Assembly: GCF_038007965.1 (NCBI RefSeq) | Contig: NZ_JBBOYD010000001.1 | Location: 4,618,307 to 4,682,306 of the forward strand | Direction of reading: 5' to 3' | Length of the DNA stretch: 64,000 bases | DNA from: Niallia sp. FSL W8-0635 | GTDB taxonomy: Bacteria > Bacillota > Bacilli > Bacillales > Cytobacillaceae | Shown: piece by piece, positions 45,823-55,896 of the stretch | Layout: every line of letters starts with the position of its first letter | Numbering within the stretch: the stretch's first letter is position 1 | The notes under the pieces: generated by a model | The model's database searches: none | Told to the model about the DNA's origin: nothing | What the model saw: only the letters and a program-made list of their open reading frames with translations | Made by a program: the position numbers and the translations under genes

Positions 45823-46158
45823 TTTTTCTCCTCCTAAAACTCATGAGATTTTCAAATAATCCTTATTATGTATTCATTAAACTTGATACTATTATACCCC
45901 ATAAAACTAAATTAAAATATAAAAAGGGCTATCTCTCTTTGGTTTCTTAAGAAAAGGTTTACATCTTTACATAGTATTTTACTATCATTTCGGCACTTCT
46001 TCAATCAAGATTCATAGAAGGGCTAATCATAAATAATAAAGTAGACAATAATATGCCTTATTTTGTACAAAAAAGAAAACAATTTCAAACGATAATGTAG
46101 GTAAGGAATTGTATAGATAACTTTTATACATGATAGAATTTTTTTACTTATATAATAT
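45823..46158. other. AT-rich spacer between rpsR and gdpP
   Basis: No gene or strong signal found. It should contain the gdpP-rplI promoter. Confidence 0.45.
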
Positions 46159-46196
46159 AAAAACCCTATTAAACAAAAGTCTAATAGGGTTTTTTA
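46159..46196 (-). terminator. Terminator of rpsF-ssb-rpsR
   Basis: AAAACCCTATTA / TAATAGGGTTTT stem followed by T on the minus strand. Confidence 0.88.
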
Positions 46197-46204
46197 TAGG
46201 CTAA

Positions 46205-46468
<264 letters not shown>

Positions 46469-46484
46469 TCATCAAAATTACTGT

Positions 46485-47003
46485 TTAAAATGGTAAATCA
46501 TCATCTGAAATATCGATTTGACCGCTATTTGCAAACGGATCTTCATCCACTTTTGTGTAATCCTGATTATTTCTATTTGTTTGAGGTCGCTGATTCTGAT
46601 AATTATTTGATCCACCAAAAGGATTATCTTGTTCTCTTGGAGCACCATAATTCATGTTGTCACTTCTATTATTAGCAGAGCTGTTTCTAGGTTCTAAGAA
46701 CTGAACACTTTCCGCTAATACTTCGGTTACATATACACGTTTTCCGTCTTGTCCATCATAGCTACGCGTTTGAATACGACCATCGACACCTGCTAAACTT
46801 CCTTTTTTCAAGAAGTTAGCAACGTTTTCTGCTGGTTTTCTCCAAATAACACAGTTAATGAAGTCTGCTTCTCTTTCGCCTTGCTGATTAGTAAACGTAC
46901 GGTTAACTGCAAGAGTGAAAGATGCAACAGCAACTCCACTTGGTGTATAACGCAACTCCGGATCCTTAGTTAAACGGCCAACAAGAACTACCCGATTCAT
47001 CAT
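46485..47003 (-). CDS. ssb: Single-strand DNA-binding protein
   Basis: A 172-aa SSB: OB fold [40 protein letters not shown], and the acidic C-terminal tip DDDLPF that binds repair and replication partners, preceded by a Gln/Asn-rich linker. I use the ATG at 47003 because GGGAG lies 9 nt upstream. A parS site lies between this gene and rpsF. Confidence 0.96.
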   Translation of the reverse strand: MMNRVVLVGRLTKDPELRYTPSGVAVASFTLAVNRTFTNQQGEREADFINCVIWRKPAENVANFLKKGSLAGVDGRIQTRSYDGQDGKRVYVTEVLAESVQFLEPRNSSANNRSDNMNYGAPREQDNPFGGSNNYQNQRPQTNRNNQDYTKVDEDPFANSGQIDISDDDLPF

Positions 47004-47029
47004 CAGTTTCAACTCCCTTCCATTTTCAA

Positions 47030-47045
47030 TGTTTCACGTGAAACA
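47030..47045. promoter_or_regulatory. parS site between rpsF and ssb
   Basis: TGTTTCACGTGAAACA, a perfect ParB-binding palindrome. Confidence 0.93.
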
Positions 47046-47056
47046 TTATTTATATA

Positions 47057-47347
47057 TTATTTTGCTTCATCTTTAACTACGATGTGGCGAATGATATCTT
47101 CGCTGATCTTAGCTAAACGAGTGAATTCTTCAACCGCTACAGGCGCAGCGTTAACTTTTACTAATTGATAGTAACCATCGCGGAAATCATTGATTTCATA
47201 TGCAAGGCGACGTTTACCCCATTCTTTTGATTCTGCTAATTCCGCACCATTATCTGTAAGAATAGCATTGAAACGCTCAACAAGAGTTTTCTTAGCCTCA
47301 TCTTCAATGTTTGGACGGATGATGTACATAATTTCGTACTTTTTCAT
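47057..47347 (-). CDS. rpsF: Ribosomal protein S6
   Basis: A 96-aa 30S protein: [40 protein letters not shown]. The start ATG 47347 has AGGAGG 8 nt upstream; a GTG at 47356 would overlap that site. First gene of the operon. Confidence 0.96.
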   Translation of the reverse strand: MKKYEIMYIIRPNIEDEAKKTLVERFNAILTDNGAELAESKEWGKRRLAYEINDFRDGYYQLVKVNAAPVAVEEFTRLAKISEDIIRHIVVKDEAK

Positions 47348-47364
47348 CACTTTCACCTCCTTTT

Positions 47365-47395
47365 GGTCTAGACGGCCCGTTATTGGGCAAGGAGC
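47365..47395 (-). promoter_or_regulatory. Probable S6:S18-binding leader of rpsF
   Basis: On the minus strand TTGCCCAATAACGGGCCG forms a short stem (GCCC/GGGC) followed by CCG, just before the ribosome-binding site. This resembles the leader motif through which the S6:S18 complex represses this operon. Match by eye only. Confidence 0.5.
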
Positions 47396-47513
47396 AACTA
47401 TACATTACTCACAATGTAAAAGTATAGCATACTTTATTATAAATAGCAATGTACTAAAAATAGCTTCTGTCCTTTTATATTTTCATTCAAATAAAGAATA
47501 GATACTCTCTCTT

Positions 47514-48668
47514 TTAAGCATATTTTTTATTGAGCTTTTGACTAGATTGTATTACTTCATAATAATCACTTAATAGCCCATCAAAAATAGAATTCCATGA
47601 TTGAGTTAAAGCATAACCCCTCGCTTCTCTCCCCATACCTAATCTCATTTTTTCATTACCTAACAACTCACTAATCGCTACAATAAAACTTTCAGCATTT
47701 CTCTTTTCACATATTCTTCCATTTACATTATCTATCACAAAGTCTTTTACGCCACCCTCATTAGCAACAATCGCCGGGGTCCCACAAGCCATTGCTTCTA
47801 ATACAACATTACCAAAAGTTTCTGTATAGGAAGGGAAAACGAAAAGATCAGCTCCTGCATATATCCTTGCCAATTCATCCCCTTTTATATAACCAGTCAG
47901 TGTCATATTATTTTGTTTTTTTTCCTTTTCTTCCCACATTTCCTTGCTTGGCCCATCTCCAACTATTAGCCAATGGACAGAATCCTTTATATTAGAAGGC
48001 AATTTATCAACAATCTTATTTAATGTATCTAAATCCTTTTCAGGGGCCAATCTACCTACAAACAATAAAATATACTTTTCACGGATATGAAATTTCTTTT
48101 TAATTTGCTCTTTGGCATCCGTATTTGGCTTAAAAAGATCGGAATCAATCCCTCTTCCCCAAACTTTTAAATCGCTAAAATTTAATGATTCTAATTTCTT
48201 CTGCGTCTCTTTGCTTGGAACAAATATTTTTTCTGTTGATTGATGGAACCATTTTAAATATTTCCATAAAAATGGTTCTAGTAAGGAGGCATGATAGTAT
48301 TTAAGATATTGATCAAAATTGGTGTGATAAGAAGATACAACCGGAATATTTAATTTTTTCGCAGCAAATAGCCCATATAACCCCATCATATAGGGTGTCG
48401 CTAAATGGATAAGATCTGGTTTAAATTGCTTTAAATTATTCTCAATTTTTTTGGGGTTGGTAATTACGGTTCGACACTCTGGATAAAGGAAAAATGGAAG
48501 GCTAGGAAATTGGTTGATGTTTGGGTATGTAGTAGAAGATTTATTTTCTGGAGAATATACTTGGTAGGTTATTTGCTTTTTGTCAAGATGGTTACTAAGT
48601 CTCCTTAATGTCTGTGCAACACCGTTCACTTGAGGAAAATAAGTGTCTGAAAAAATAGCAATTTTCAA
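47514..48668 (-). CDS. Glycosyltransferase family 4
   Basis: A 384-aa GT-B fold enzyme (start TTG 48668, MKIAIFSDTYFPQVNGVAQT, with GGGAG upstream). The acceptor domain includes GVAQTLRRLSNHLDKKQ; the donor domain has LLFVGRLAPEKDLDTLNKI, IVGDGPSKEMWEEK and the E-x7-E motif PSYTETFGNVVLEAMACGTP. It resembles mannosyl- or glucosyltransferases of glycolipid or teichoic acid pathways; the product is unknown. It sits between ychF and rpsF, as an insertion into otherwise conserved order. Confidence 0.85.
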   Translation of the reverse strand: MKIAIFSDTYFPQVNGVAQTLRRLSNHLDKKQITYQVYSPENKSSTTYPNINQFPSLPFFLYPECRTVITNPKKIENNLKQFKPDLIHLATPYMMGLYGLFAAKKLNIPVVSSYHTNFDQYLKYYHASLLEPFLWKYLKWFHQSTEKIFVPSKETQKKLESLNFSDLKVWGRGIDSDLFKPNTDAKEQIKKKFHIREKYILLFVGRLAPEKDLDTLNKIVDKLPSNIKDSVHWLIVGDGPSKEMWEEKEKKQNNMTLTGYIKGDELARIYAGADLFVFPSYTETFGNVVLEAMACGTPAIVANEGGVKDFVIDNVNGRICEKRNAESFIVAISELLGNEKMRLGMGREARGYALTQSWNSIFDGLLSDYYEVIQSSQKLNKKYA

Positions 48669-48772
48669 GATCTCCACTCCCTTTTTGCTAGCTATTTATA
48701 AGTTATTCTTACTTTACCATCACCATGCTTGGGGAGTTTTAAATTAATGTAAAAAGAATGTACATTATTTCT

Positions 48773-48857
48773 AAAAAAAACACTCAAAAAAGATTCGTTA
48801 GCATAAGTAGCCATTCCAGCGAAATATACTAACTATAGTCTTTTTATGAGTGTTTTC
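48773..48857 (-). terminator. Long-stem terminator of ychF
   Basis: Outer arms AAAACACTCA and TGAGTGTTTT with TTTTTT downstream on the minus strand. The loop is long. Confidence 0.5.
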
Positions 48858-48871
48858 TAGTTAAAGTTTTA

Positions 48872-49972
48872 TTATACGTTAAAACGGAAATGGATAATAT
48901 CTCCGTCTCTCACAACATACTCTTTACCTTCTAAACGAACTTTACCTGCTTCTTTCGCAGCAACCATATTACCACTTGCTAATAAATCATCATAAGAAAC
49001 AGTTTCCGCACGGATAAAGCCTCTCTCAAAATCAGAATGAATAATACCTGCACATTGTGGTGCTTTCATTCCTTGTACAAATGTCCAAGCACGAACTTCT
49101 TGAACACCAGCAGTAAAGTAAGTTGCTAATCCAAGAAGATGATATGCAGCACGAATTAACTGATCTAATCCAGATTCTTCGATTCCAAGCTCTTGAAGGA
49201 ACATTTCTTTTTCTTCTCCTTCTAGCTCTGCAATTTCTTCTTCAATTTTCGCACAGATAACAATTACTTCTGCATTTTCATTTGCAGCAAATTCTTTTAC
49301 GAGCTTCACATATTCATTATTCGCTGCATCCGCAATTTCATCCTCGCCAACATTCGCAACATATAATACAGGCTTTATTGTTAAAAGATGTAGACCCTTT
49401 GCAATTTTCGCTTGTTCCTCTGTAAACTCTACCGTTCTTGCTGGTTTTTCCTCTTCAAAAGCAGCTTTTAGTAATTCTAATACTTCTAATTCCGCAACTG
49501 CTTCTTTGTCTTTTTGCTTCGCCATTTTTCCAACTCGGCCAATTCTTTTTTCTACTGATTCTAAATCAGCAAGAATTAATTCTAAGTTGATTGTTTCAAT
49601 ATCAGAGATAGGATCTACTTTTCCTGATACATGGGTAATATTATCATCTGCAAAACAACGTACTACTTGGCAGATAGCATCTACTTCACGAATATGAGAT
49701 AAAAACTTATTACCAAGACCTTCCCCTTTACTTGCCCCTTTTACAATTCCGGCAATATCTGTAAATTCAAAAGTTGTAGGTACTGTTTTTTTCGGTTGTA
49801 CTAACTCTGTTAATTTTGTTAAACGTTGATCAGGTACTTCAACAATTCCAACGTTTGGATCAATTGTACAGAACGGATAGTTCGCTGATTCTGCCCCCGC
49901 TTGTGTAATTGCATTAAATAATGTAGATTTACCAACATTAGGTAAACCAACTATTCCAGCAGTTAACGCCAT
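48872..49972 (-). CDS. ychF: YchF/OLA1 nucleotide-binding GTPase-like ATPase
   Basis: A 366-aa Obg-like P-loop protein: G1 VGLPNVGKSTLFNAITQAGA, G3 TDIAGIVKGASKGEGLGN, and the ATP-preferring NVGEDE (NVxE) in place of the GTP-specific NKxD. C-terminal TGS domain. Binds ribosomes and responds to stress. The start has GGGAG. In B. subtilis the gene (yyaF) is in the same place. Confidence 0.96.
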   Translation of the reverse strand: MALTAGIVGLPNVGKSTLFNAITQAGAESANYPFCTIDPNVGIVEVPDQRLTKLTELVQPKKTVPTTFEFTDIAGIVKGASKGEGLGNKFLSHIREVDAICQVVRCFADDNITHVSGKVDPISDIETINLELILADLESVEKRIGRVGKMAKQKDKEAVAELEVLELLKAAFEEEKPARTVEFTEEQAKIAKGLHLLTIKPVLYVANVGEDEIADAANNEYVKLVKEFAANENAEVIVICAKIEEEIAELEGEEKEMFLQELGIEESGLDQLIRAAYHLLGLATYFTAGVQEVRAWTFVQGMKAPQCAGIIHSDFERGFIRAETVSYDDLLASGNMVAAKEAGKVRLEGKEYVVRDGDIIHFRFNV

Positions 49973-50098
49973 TATGCCACTCCCTTATATAAACTTTCTA
50001 ACTCTATCGTACAAGATAGAAAGTAATTTCATTATTATTATAAACCTCTACCAATTATAGTTTTAACGAGGGAAAAAGACAAGTAGTGTTCCCATCAC

Positions 50099-50128
50099 AA
50101 AAAAACCGCGAATATCATTACTCGCAGT
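50099..50128 (-). terminator. Terminator of the DUF951 gene
   Basis: GCGA-type hairpin (GCGAGTAATGATATTCGC) followed by T7 on the minus strand. Confidence 0.75.
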
Positions 50129-50160
50129 CTCTCCTTTGAAAAATTAACACTTTTCCTATA

Positions 50161-50358
50161 CTATTCTTCATGCTTCACTAAAACTTTTTTCATTTTCCTT
50201 GAAAATTCTCTTCTTGGAATAAGAACACTATGCTCGCATCCTTCACATTTAATCCGAATATCCATTCCTAATCGAATGATTTTCCAACGATTTGTACCGC
50301 ATGGATGGGCTTTTTTCATCTCAACTACATCATTTAAACCAAATTCTTTCTGTTCCAT
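50161..50358 (-). CDS. yyzM: DUF951 zinc-ribbon-like small protein (YyzM)
   Basis: 65 aa: FGLNDVVEMKKAHPCGTNRW, then KIIRLGMDIRIKCEGCEHSV. A Cys and a CxxC pair and a conserved HPCG support metal binding. It is conserved next to ychF and mscS in Bacilli; the function is unknown. Confidence 0.88.
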   Translation of the reverse strand: MEQKEFGLNDVVEMKKAHPCGTNRWKIIRLGMDIRIKCEGCEHSVLIPRREFSRKMKKVLVKHEE

Positions 50359-50379
50359 AGTGCCCTCCTGAACAATTTA

Positions 50380-51228
50380 TTATGGTTTCGAATACATGAC
50401 TAATTTCGGAACAGGACTCTCTATTCCATTTTCATCTAAAACATTCTTTATTTCTTTTCTTAACATCCTTGCAATAGCATGGTGTTTCATTGGCAATGTT
50501 TCTGCTACTACACGAATAACCACTTCAGCTGCTTGTATATTTTGTACTCCTAGTAATTCTGGAACACCTACAATATCCTCATATTGCTCTGGTAGCTTTT
50601 CTATCAGTTCCTGGATAACCTTTTCTGCTCGATTAATATCACCCTGATAAGCAATACTTACATCAACCACTGCTTTACTATTACTTATTGAGAAATTAGT
50701 TACTTCAATTATACTTCCGTTTGGAATAATATTTACTTCCCCAGTAAATCCTTTTATCTTTGTCGTTCGCAATCCTATTTCTTCTACGACTCCCTCATAT
50801 ACACCAATACGTACTTGGTCTCCAACGGAAAATTGATCTTCAAAAATAATAAAGAATCCAGTAATAATGTCTTTCACCAGACTTTGTGCTCCGAAGCCAA
50901 CAGCAAGCCCGACAATTCCAGCTCCAGCTAATAAAGCCTTAACATCAATGTTAAACACAGATAATGACATCATAATTGCAATAAAATATACTACATAGGT
51001 GATAGTATTTTCTAATAATTTTATTAATGTAGCTTCTCTTCTTTCAGAAACTTGTAAGGAAGAGTGTGTTCTTACTTTAAAGATATTCCTTACTGCAGCT
51101 TTCCCAACTCTAATAATAATTCCACTAATCAGAAAGATTAGGACGAGCTTTAGTGCTCCAAAGCCTAAATTACTCCATAAACTCTCATTCATGAGATTAT
51201 CTAAACCTTCTTTTATATTCTCATCCAT
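50380..51228 (-). CDS. Small-conductance mechanosensitive channel (MscS family)
   Basis: A 282-aa channel with three predicted TMs (TM3 begins ALLAGAGIVGLAVGFGAQSL, the conserved pore helix) and the MscS beta domain with EDQFSVGDQVRIGVYEGVVE. It releases solutes on hypo-osmotic shock. It lies 21 bp from yyzM and is divergent from yyaC. The start has GAGG. Confidence 0.9.
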   Translation of the reverse strand: MDENIKEGLDNLMNESLWSNLGFGALKLVLIFLISGIIIRVGKAAVRNIFKVRTHSSLQVSERREATLIKLLENTITYVVYFIAIMMSLSVFNIDVKALLAGAGIVGLAVGFGAQSLVKDIITGFFIIFEDQFSVGDQVRIGVYEGVVEEIGLRTTKIKGFTGEVNIIPNGSIIEVTNFSISNSKAVVDVSIAYQGDINRAEKVIQELIEKLPEQYEDIVGVPELLGVQNIQAAEVVIRVVAETLPMKHHAIARMLRKEIKNVLDENGIESPVPKLVMYSKP

Positions 51229-51691
51229 CTAGACACCTCTAAATATAAACTTCTACTAAATTTTCTCCTCTTTTTCTCTGTTCATACAACTTCACTTACA
51301 AAAATAGAACGTCATGTTTTATGGATTGAAAAATAAAACTAACTATTCTTCTCTTTTACTCTTCATCATCCATTATATGGGGTAAGTATATTTTATCAGT
51401 TTTTCTTCTTGCTTTGTAGTAGTATGTTTTCCAAAAAACACAGGACTTTTGCCCTTATTACGCTAAATTTCTCTCTTACTGTATCACTCTTTTATCCTTT
51501 ATTTTTATGTACATGTATAGAATTTGCTTCTTTTCCATATACTGAATACTACAATAAGTATGCTTAAAAATAATTAATGGTTCGATAGATTTCCATCTTA
51601 ATTGACTGGTACTTAACAGAATCTAACAAACATGATAATTACTTTCTCCTCTAGATATTATCGAATCCTAAATGATAAAGGAGTAGATTCA
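51229..51691. other. Divergent spacer mscS-yyaC
   Basis: No gene. It is AT-rich. Forespore promoters of yyaC would be expected here, but I could not identify one with certainty. Confidence 0.4.
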
Positions 51692-52309
51692 ATGACCTTA
51701 TATTCCAGCCTTTTCGAAAAAAATGAACTTCCTATTAGGATAGCTCATGACGAACAATTAGCAGCTTTAAAAATTGCAGATTCATTGTCTAAACAATTAC
51801 CATCTGTTTCTACTACTCAACCAATTGTCTTTATTTGTATTGGAACCGATCGTTCTACTGGAGATTCATTAGGTCCACTTATCGGTACACTGTTAAGTGA
51901 AAAGAATATATCTCCATTTCATGTTTACGGGACATTAGACGAACCAATCCATGCACTTAATTTAGAGGATAAACTAAGGGAAATACATGAGAAACATAGG
52001 AATCCTTATATCATCGGCATAGATGCTTGTCTAGGCAGAATGAAAAGCGTTGGTGTCATTCAAATTGGAGATGGTCCTGTCAAGCCAGGAAGCGGCGTTA
52101 AAAAGGAGCTTCCTCCTGTAGGCAATATTCATATTACAGGGATTGTTAATATTAGTGGATTTATGGAGTTTCTAGTTCTTCAGAATACTAGATTAAGCCT
52201 AGTATTAAATATGGCAAAAATCATTTCAAAAGGGATTTATCATACTAGTCTTCGATATATGCATTCTGCAGAATTCAAGGAATACCAAATAAAAGAAGAA
52301 ACTGTTTAA
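51692..52309 (+). CDS. yyaC: Putative sporulation protein YyaC
   Basis: A 206-aa protein of the DUF1256/GPR-like fold. It reads VFICIGTDRSTGDSLGPLIG and HVYGTLDEPIHALNLEDKLR, with IIGIDACLGRMKSVGVIQIG and GPVKPGSGVKKELPPVGNIH, a metal- or dinucleotide-like fold. It is a spore-expressed protein in B. subtilis. ATG 51692 has AAAGGAG 8 nt before it; the upstream ATG at 51632 adds 20 residues. It is convergent with spo0J across a bidirectional terminator. Confidence 0.88.
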   Translation: MTLYSSLFEKNELPIRIAHDEQLAALKIADSLSKQLPSVSTTQPIVFICIGTDRSTGDSLGPLIGTLLSEKNISPFHVYGTLDEPIHALNLEDKLREIHEKHRNPYIIGIDACLGRMKSVGVIQIGDGPVKPGSGVKKELPPVGNIHITGIVNISGFMEFLVLQNTRLSLVLNMAKIISKGIYHTSLRYMHSAEFKEYQIKEETV

Positions 52310-52327
52310 ATTTTATCAACTCAAAAT

Positions 52328-52400
52328 AAAAAGCCTCCTAAGAAAAGGTATAAGTTCGCAAATTCTCTTTGTAAACTGCCTTTTCTTAGGTGGCTTTTTT
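52328..52400. terminator. Bidirectional terminator yyaC/spo0J
   Basis: Long stem of TCCTAAGAAAAGG and CCTTTTCTTAGG, extended by AAAAAGCC/GGCTTTTTT. Confidence 0.85.
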
Positions 52401-53256
52401 ACTTTTCATTTTCTAATTCAAACAAATGAAGAATACGAGTTAAATCCTCTTCTGAGAAAAATTCAATTTCAATTTTCCCCTTATTTTTCTTTTGTTTAAT
52501 ATGAACAGTAGTTCCAAATCTTTCACGAAGGAATGACTCTTGCTCTTTAATAAAAACATTTTTGGTTGGTGGTTTTTCTTTCTTTGTTTCACGTGAAACA
52601 TTCTCATTTAAATGCTGGATTAATTGTTCAAGCTGACGAACATTTAACCCTTCTTTAATAATTTTATCAACGATTGCTGGTAGCTTATCTTTATTTTTTA
52701 ATCCTAGTAAAGTTCTTCCATGTCCCATTGATATCTTACCGTCAGAAATATAATTTTGAACCGTTTTTGGAAGAGATAATAACCGAACATGGTTAGCAAT
52801 ATGTGGTCTACTTTTCCCTAACCGTTTTGCTAGCTCTTCTTGTGTCAGTTTTAACTTCTTCATCAAGGTCTGATAGGCATGTCCTTCTTCGATGGGGGAT
52901 AGATCTTCTCTTTGAAGATTCTCTAATACTGCTAATTCCATCATTTGCTGTTCTGATAATTGTCGAACAACTGCAGGTACAGTCTCTAACTTCGCTTCTT
53001 TAGCTGCACGATATCTACGCTCTCCAACTACTATCTCATAGCCTTTAATACTTTTTCGCACAATTATTGGTTGCAGAATTCCGTGTTCAAGAATAGAAAG
53101 CTTCAATTCTTCGATTGCTTCCTCATCGAAGAATTTTCTAGGCTGATAAGGATTAGGTCGCAATTCATTGATGCTTATCTGTTGAACATTTTCTTCCTTC
53201 TCGACATCTATTTTAGGAAAAAAGGCATCTAACCCTTTTCCAAGTCCTTTAGCCAC
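52399..53256 (-). CDS. spo0J: Chromosome partition protein Spo0J (ParB)
   Basis: A 285-aa ParB CTPase. The start is GTG 53256, overlapping the soj stop; an ATG at 53316 would place 20 foreign residues in front of MAKGLGKGLDAFF. The ParB domain has IVVGERRYRAAKEAKLETVP with NLQREDLSPIEE, a central HTH (LTQEELAKRLGKSRPHIANH) and a C-terminal dimerisation domain. It spreads from parS sites and acts with Soj in origin segregation and initiation. A parS lies within this gene. Confidence 0.96.
   Translation of the reverse strand: MAKGLGKGLDAFFPKIDVEKEENVQQISINELRPNPYQPRKFFDEEAIEELKLSILEHGILQPIIVRKSIKGYEIVVGERRYRAAKEAKLETVPAVVRQLSEQQMMELAVLENLQREDLSPIEEGHAYQTLMKKLKLTQEELAKRLGKSRPHIANHVRLLSLPKTVQNYISDGKISMGHGRTLLGLKNKDKLPAIVDKIIKEGLNVRQLEQLIQHLNENVSRETKKEKPPTKNVFIKEQESFLRERFGTTVHIKQKKNKGKIEIEFFSEEDLTRILHLFELENEK
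52585..52600. promoter_or_regulatory. parS site inside spo0J
   Basis: TGTTTCACGTGAAACA, the position also used in B. subtilis. Confidence 0.94.
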
Positions 53257-54010
53257 TAGTAACCACTTCCTTCGCAAGTTCCAAATAAACTTCAGCACCA
53301 CGTGATTTTGGATCATAAATGATTATTGGCTCCCCATGACTTGGTGCTTCTGATAATCGAATATTTCTTGGAATAATTGTTTTATAAACTTTATCTTGGA
53401 AATACTTTTTGACTTCCTCAATCACCTGTAGACCAAGATTTGTTCTAGCATCAAGCATTGTCAGCAATACACCTTCAATTGCCAAGTCATGATTTAAATG
53501 CTTTTGAACAAGTCGAACAGTATTTAATAGTTGGCTTAATCCTTCTAAAGCGTAATATTCACATTGAACAGGTATCAATACTGCATCCGATGCCGTTAAC
53601 GCATTAATGGTTAATAACCCTAAAGAAGGAGGACAATCTATTAATATATAATCATAGTTGTGCTTAACTTCATCTAAAGCTCTTTTCAATCTTACTTCTC
53701 TGGAAATAGTAGAAACCAGCTCTATTTCTGCTCCAGCTAACTGAATAGTTGCAGGGATAACATCCAAATTCTCTACATTTGTCTGTTTTATCACCATACT
53801 TGCTTCTAGATCATCGACTAACACATCATAGATACAATGATCAACATCTGCTTTTTCAATACCTACACCACTAGTAGCATTTCCTTGTGGATCAATATCT
53901 ACTAATAGTACTCTTTTTCCGATATATGCTAAACAAGAGCCAAGATTGACTGATGTAGTTGTCTTTCCAACTCCACCCTTTTGGTTAGCAACAGTAATAA
54001 TTTTACCCAT
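53249..54010 (-). CDS. soj: Chromosome partition ATPase Soj (ParA)
   Basis: A 253-aa ParA ATPase with the deviant Walker A VANQKGGVGKTTTSVNLGSC, DIDPQGNATSG and the Walker B IDCPPSLGLLT. The start is ATG 54010 with AGGTGA; an earlier ATG at 54034 adds eight residues. Operon with spo0J by overlap. Regulates DnaA and origin separation. Confidence 0.96.
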   Translation of the reverse strand: MGKIITVANQKGGVGKTTTSVNLGSCLAYIGKRVLLVDIDPQGNATSGVGIEKADVDHCIYDVLVDDLEASMVIKQTNVENLDVIPATIQLAGAEIELVSTISREVRLKRALDEVKHNYDYILIDCPPSLGLLTINALTASDAVLIPVQCEYYALEGLSQLLNTVRLVQKHLNHDLAIEGVLLTMLDARTNLGLQVIEEVKKYFQDKVYKTIIPRNIRLSEAPSHGEPIIIYDPKSRGAEVYLELAKEVVTSG

Positions 54011-54034
54011 GATGTCACCTACCTTTAATTCCAT

Positions 54035-54595
54035 ACTAGCTACGAAATATACACTCGACGCAGAATGGCTACTTAATATAAAAAGCTTGAATCGTTTATA
54101 GCTTTCAAACTACAAAACAATTTATTAGTAAAAAACATGAATAGACTACAACATGTCCAATTTCCATACCTATTGTAATCACGTATATTATTTTATCATG
54201 AAAACTTCTAAATATCGTTATTTTTTCTTTTAATCAAGAGTAGTGAAGGAAAATAAAAAGATGCTTAAGGTAAAAGGAAGTTAAAAAAAGCTTGTTATTT
54301 CAAGCATTTTCTGAAGAATATTTCACTTAATTTACTTAGAAAATAATCTGTTAAAATCAGGAATGGAGGTTTAAATTTATACTTGTGGTTATCCTTTGAG
54401 GTATAGAATCATCTATAAAACGTGAGAATCTGTAAAAATCACTATTTATGTGCACAAAAAAATATGCTCTGTTAAATAGTGATTTTTACTATCTTTTATG
54501 AGTGGGATTTAACAGAGCCCAATATCTATAAATAAGTACAAATTATGATTCTATTTAAGAATCTATTTAAATAATAGAATAAGTCTATTTAAGTA
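54035..54595. other. soj-noc intergenic region with nested hairpins
   Basis: No gene found. Two overlapping, mutually exclusive inverted repeats occur at 54432-54489 (17-bp arms) and 54466-54518 (12-bp arms). The rest is AT-rich filler. Confidence 0.55.
54432..54518. repeat. Mutually exclusive inverted repeats between soj and noc
   Basis: Hairpin 1 pairs GTAAAAATCACTATTTA (54432-54448) with TAAATAGTGATTTTTAC (54473-54489). Hairpin 2 pairs GCTCTGTTAAAT (54466-54477) with ATTTAACAGAGC (54507-54518). They share bases 54473-54477, so only one can form at a time. Confidence 0.8.
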
Positions 54596-55486
54596 TTATT
54601 TCTTTTTCGGAATTTTTATCGTAAATTGATAAAAATCTTCAAACTCTTCTTCTTCGGCATTTAAATTAATTCCACTATCAGAAACCATATTTAGTGATTG
54701 ACGAATTGTATTTACTGCTATTCGCATATCTTTACTAAATGCTTTTCTTTTTGGTTTCGGCTTCTGCTGCGTTTGTTCAAGCATTTTCACAACGCGTTCT
54801 TCTGTTTGCTTTACGTTTAAGCTCTTTTCTATGATTTCTTGTAATAGTTGGATTTGTTTTTCTCTTTCTTTTAAAGGAATCATGGATCGAGCATGACGCT
54901 CAGAAATTTCTTTATTCAATAAAGCTTCTTGAATTTCTTCTGGTAATTTTAAAAGTCTTAATTTATTTGCAACAGTCGACTGCCCTTTCCCTAATCTTTG
55001 GGCTAGTGCCTCCTGGGTAAGATTGTGCAATTCTAATAATTTTCCATACGCAATCGCTTCTTCAATTGGAGAAAGTTCTTCCCTTTGGAGATTCTCTATG
55101 AGTGCAACAGAAGCTGTTTCTGTATCACTCATGTTTTTAATGATAGCTGGTGCTTCTTCCCAACCAAGTTTTTTCATTGCTCTCCATCTTCGTTCTCCAG
55201 CAATGATTTCAAATTTATCTTCCTCATACTCTCTTAATACGATTGGCTGAATAATACCATGTGTATGGATTGTACGAGCTAATTCTTCAATTTTCTCATC
55301 ATCAAATACCGTTCTTGGTTGAAAACGGTTAGGAACAATCTGATTAATTGGGATTCGTCTAACTTCTTCATTACTTCCCATACTCTCGATCTCCTCTTGA
55401 GCAGCATCTGCACTTATTTGACTAGCTTCTTCTATTTGCTCTCCTTTTTCGCCTAGTCCAAAAAATCGTGAGAAAGAAGGCTTCAT
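54596..55486 (-). CDS. noc: Nucleoid occlusion protein Noc
   Basis: A 296-aa ParB paralogue that blocks division over the nucleoid. It starts at ATG 55486 with AAAGGTGG upstream ([20 protein letters not shown]). The membrane-targeting N-terminus and the ParB domain [20 protein letters not shown] are visible, followed by [15 protein letters not shown] and the [23 protein letters not shown]. It follows B. subtilis Noc closely along its length. The expected Noc-binding sites (ATTTCCCGGGAAAT) were not seen in this window. Confidence 0.95.
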   Translation of the reverse strand: MKPSFSRFFGLGEKGEQIEEASQISADAAQEEIESMGSNEEVRRIPINQIVPNRFQPRTVFDDEKIEELARTIHTHGIIQPIVLREYEEDKFEIIAGERRWRAMKKLGWEEAPAIIKNMSDTETASVALIENLQREELSPIEEAIAYGKLLELHNLTQEALAQRLGKGQSTVANKLRLLKLPEEIQEALLNKEISERHARSMIPLKEREKQIQLLQEIIEKSLNVKQTEERVVKMLEQTQQKPKPKRKAFSKDMRIAVNTIRQSLNMVSDSGINLNAEEEEFEDFYQFTIKIPKKK

Positions 55487-55489
55487 CAC

Positions 55490-55826
55490 CCTGCACCACC
55501 TTTACAAAACTCCCTATTAGTTATTCTCTATATGAAACATTAATCCCTGCTAAGTCCTCTAACTTATAGTAGAAACTTCTCGAAATTTCATAGAATATGA
55601 CAATTATAGGTATATTATATAGTAGATATGATATTTGATATAGTTCTAACCTTATGAATGATTATATCATTCTCTTATTTCTTTCGTAATAACTTATAGC
55701 TGTTTTCATAAAGTTGTCGCTATTACCTTCAATTTGAATATACCATTTCATTTAAAAAACAATACACTCTTAGAAAACAGCCTAACTTAAAATACTCATC
55801 TTTTCCACCTATGGATAGCTTCCATC
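55490..55826. other. noc-rsmG spacer
   Basis: No gene. A 15-bp motif CTTAGAAAACAGCCT at 55769-55783 recurs at 62555-62569 between rnpA and rpmH. Confidence 0.45.
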
Positions 55827-55857
55827 CCTACTTTCGAAAAAAAAGGGATGGAAGCTT
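55827..55857. other. Strong hairpin downstream of rsmG
   Basis: Arms AGCTTCCATCCCT and AGGGATGGAAGCT, 13 bp and perfect, without a T run on either side. It could protect the rsmG mRNA end or attenuate transcription into noc. Confidence 0.6.
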
Positions 55858-55896
55858 AAGAAAATCCGAGTATCAGACAATAATCTGTGCTTTCAC

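Noticed and set aside
54035..55486. Noc-binding sites
   Set aside because: No ATTTCCCGGGAAAT or close variant was seen.
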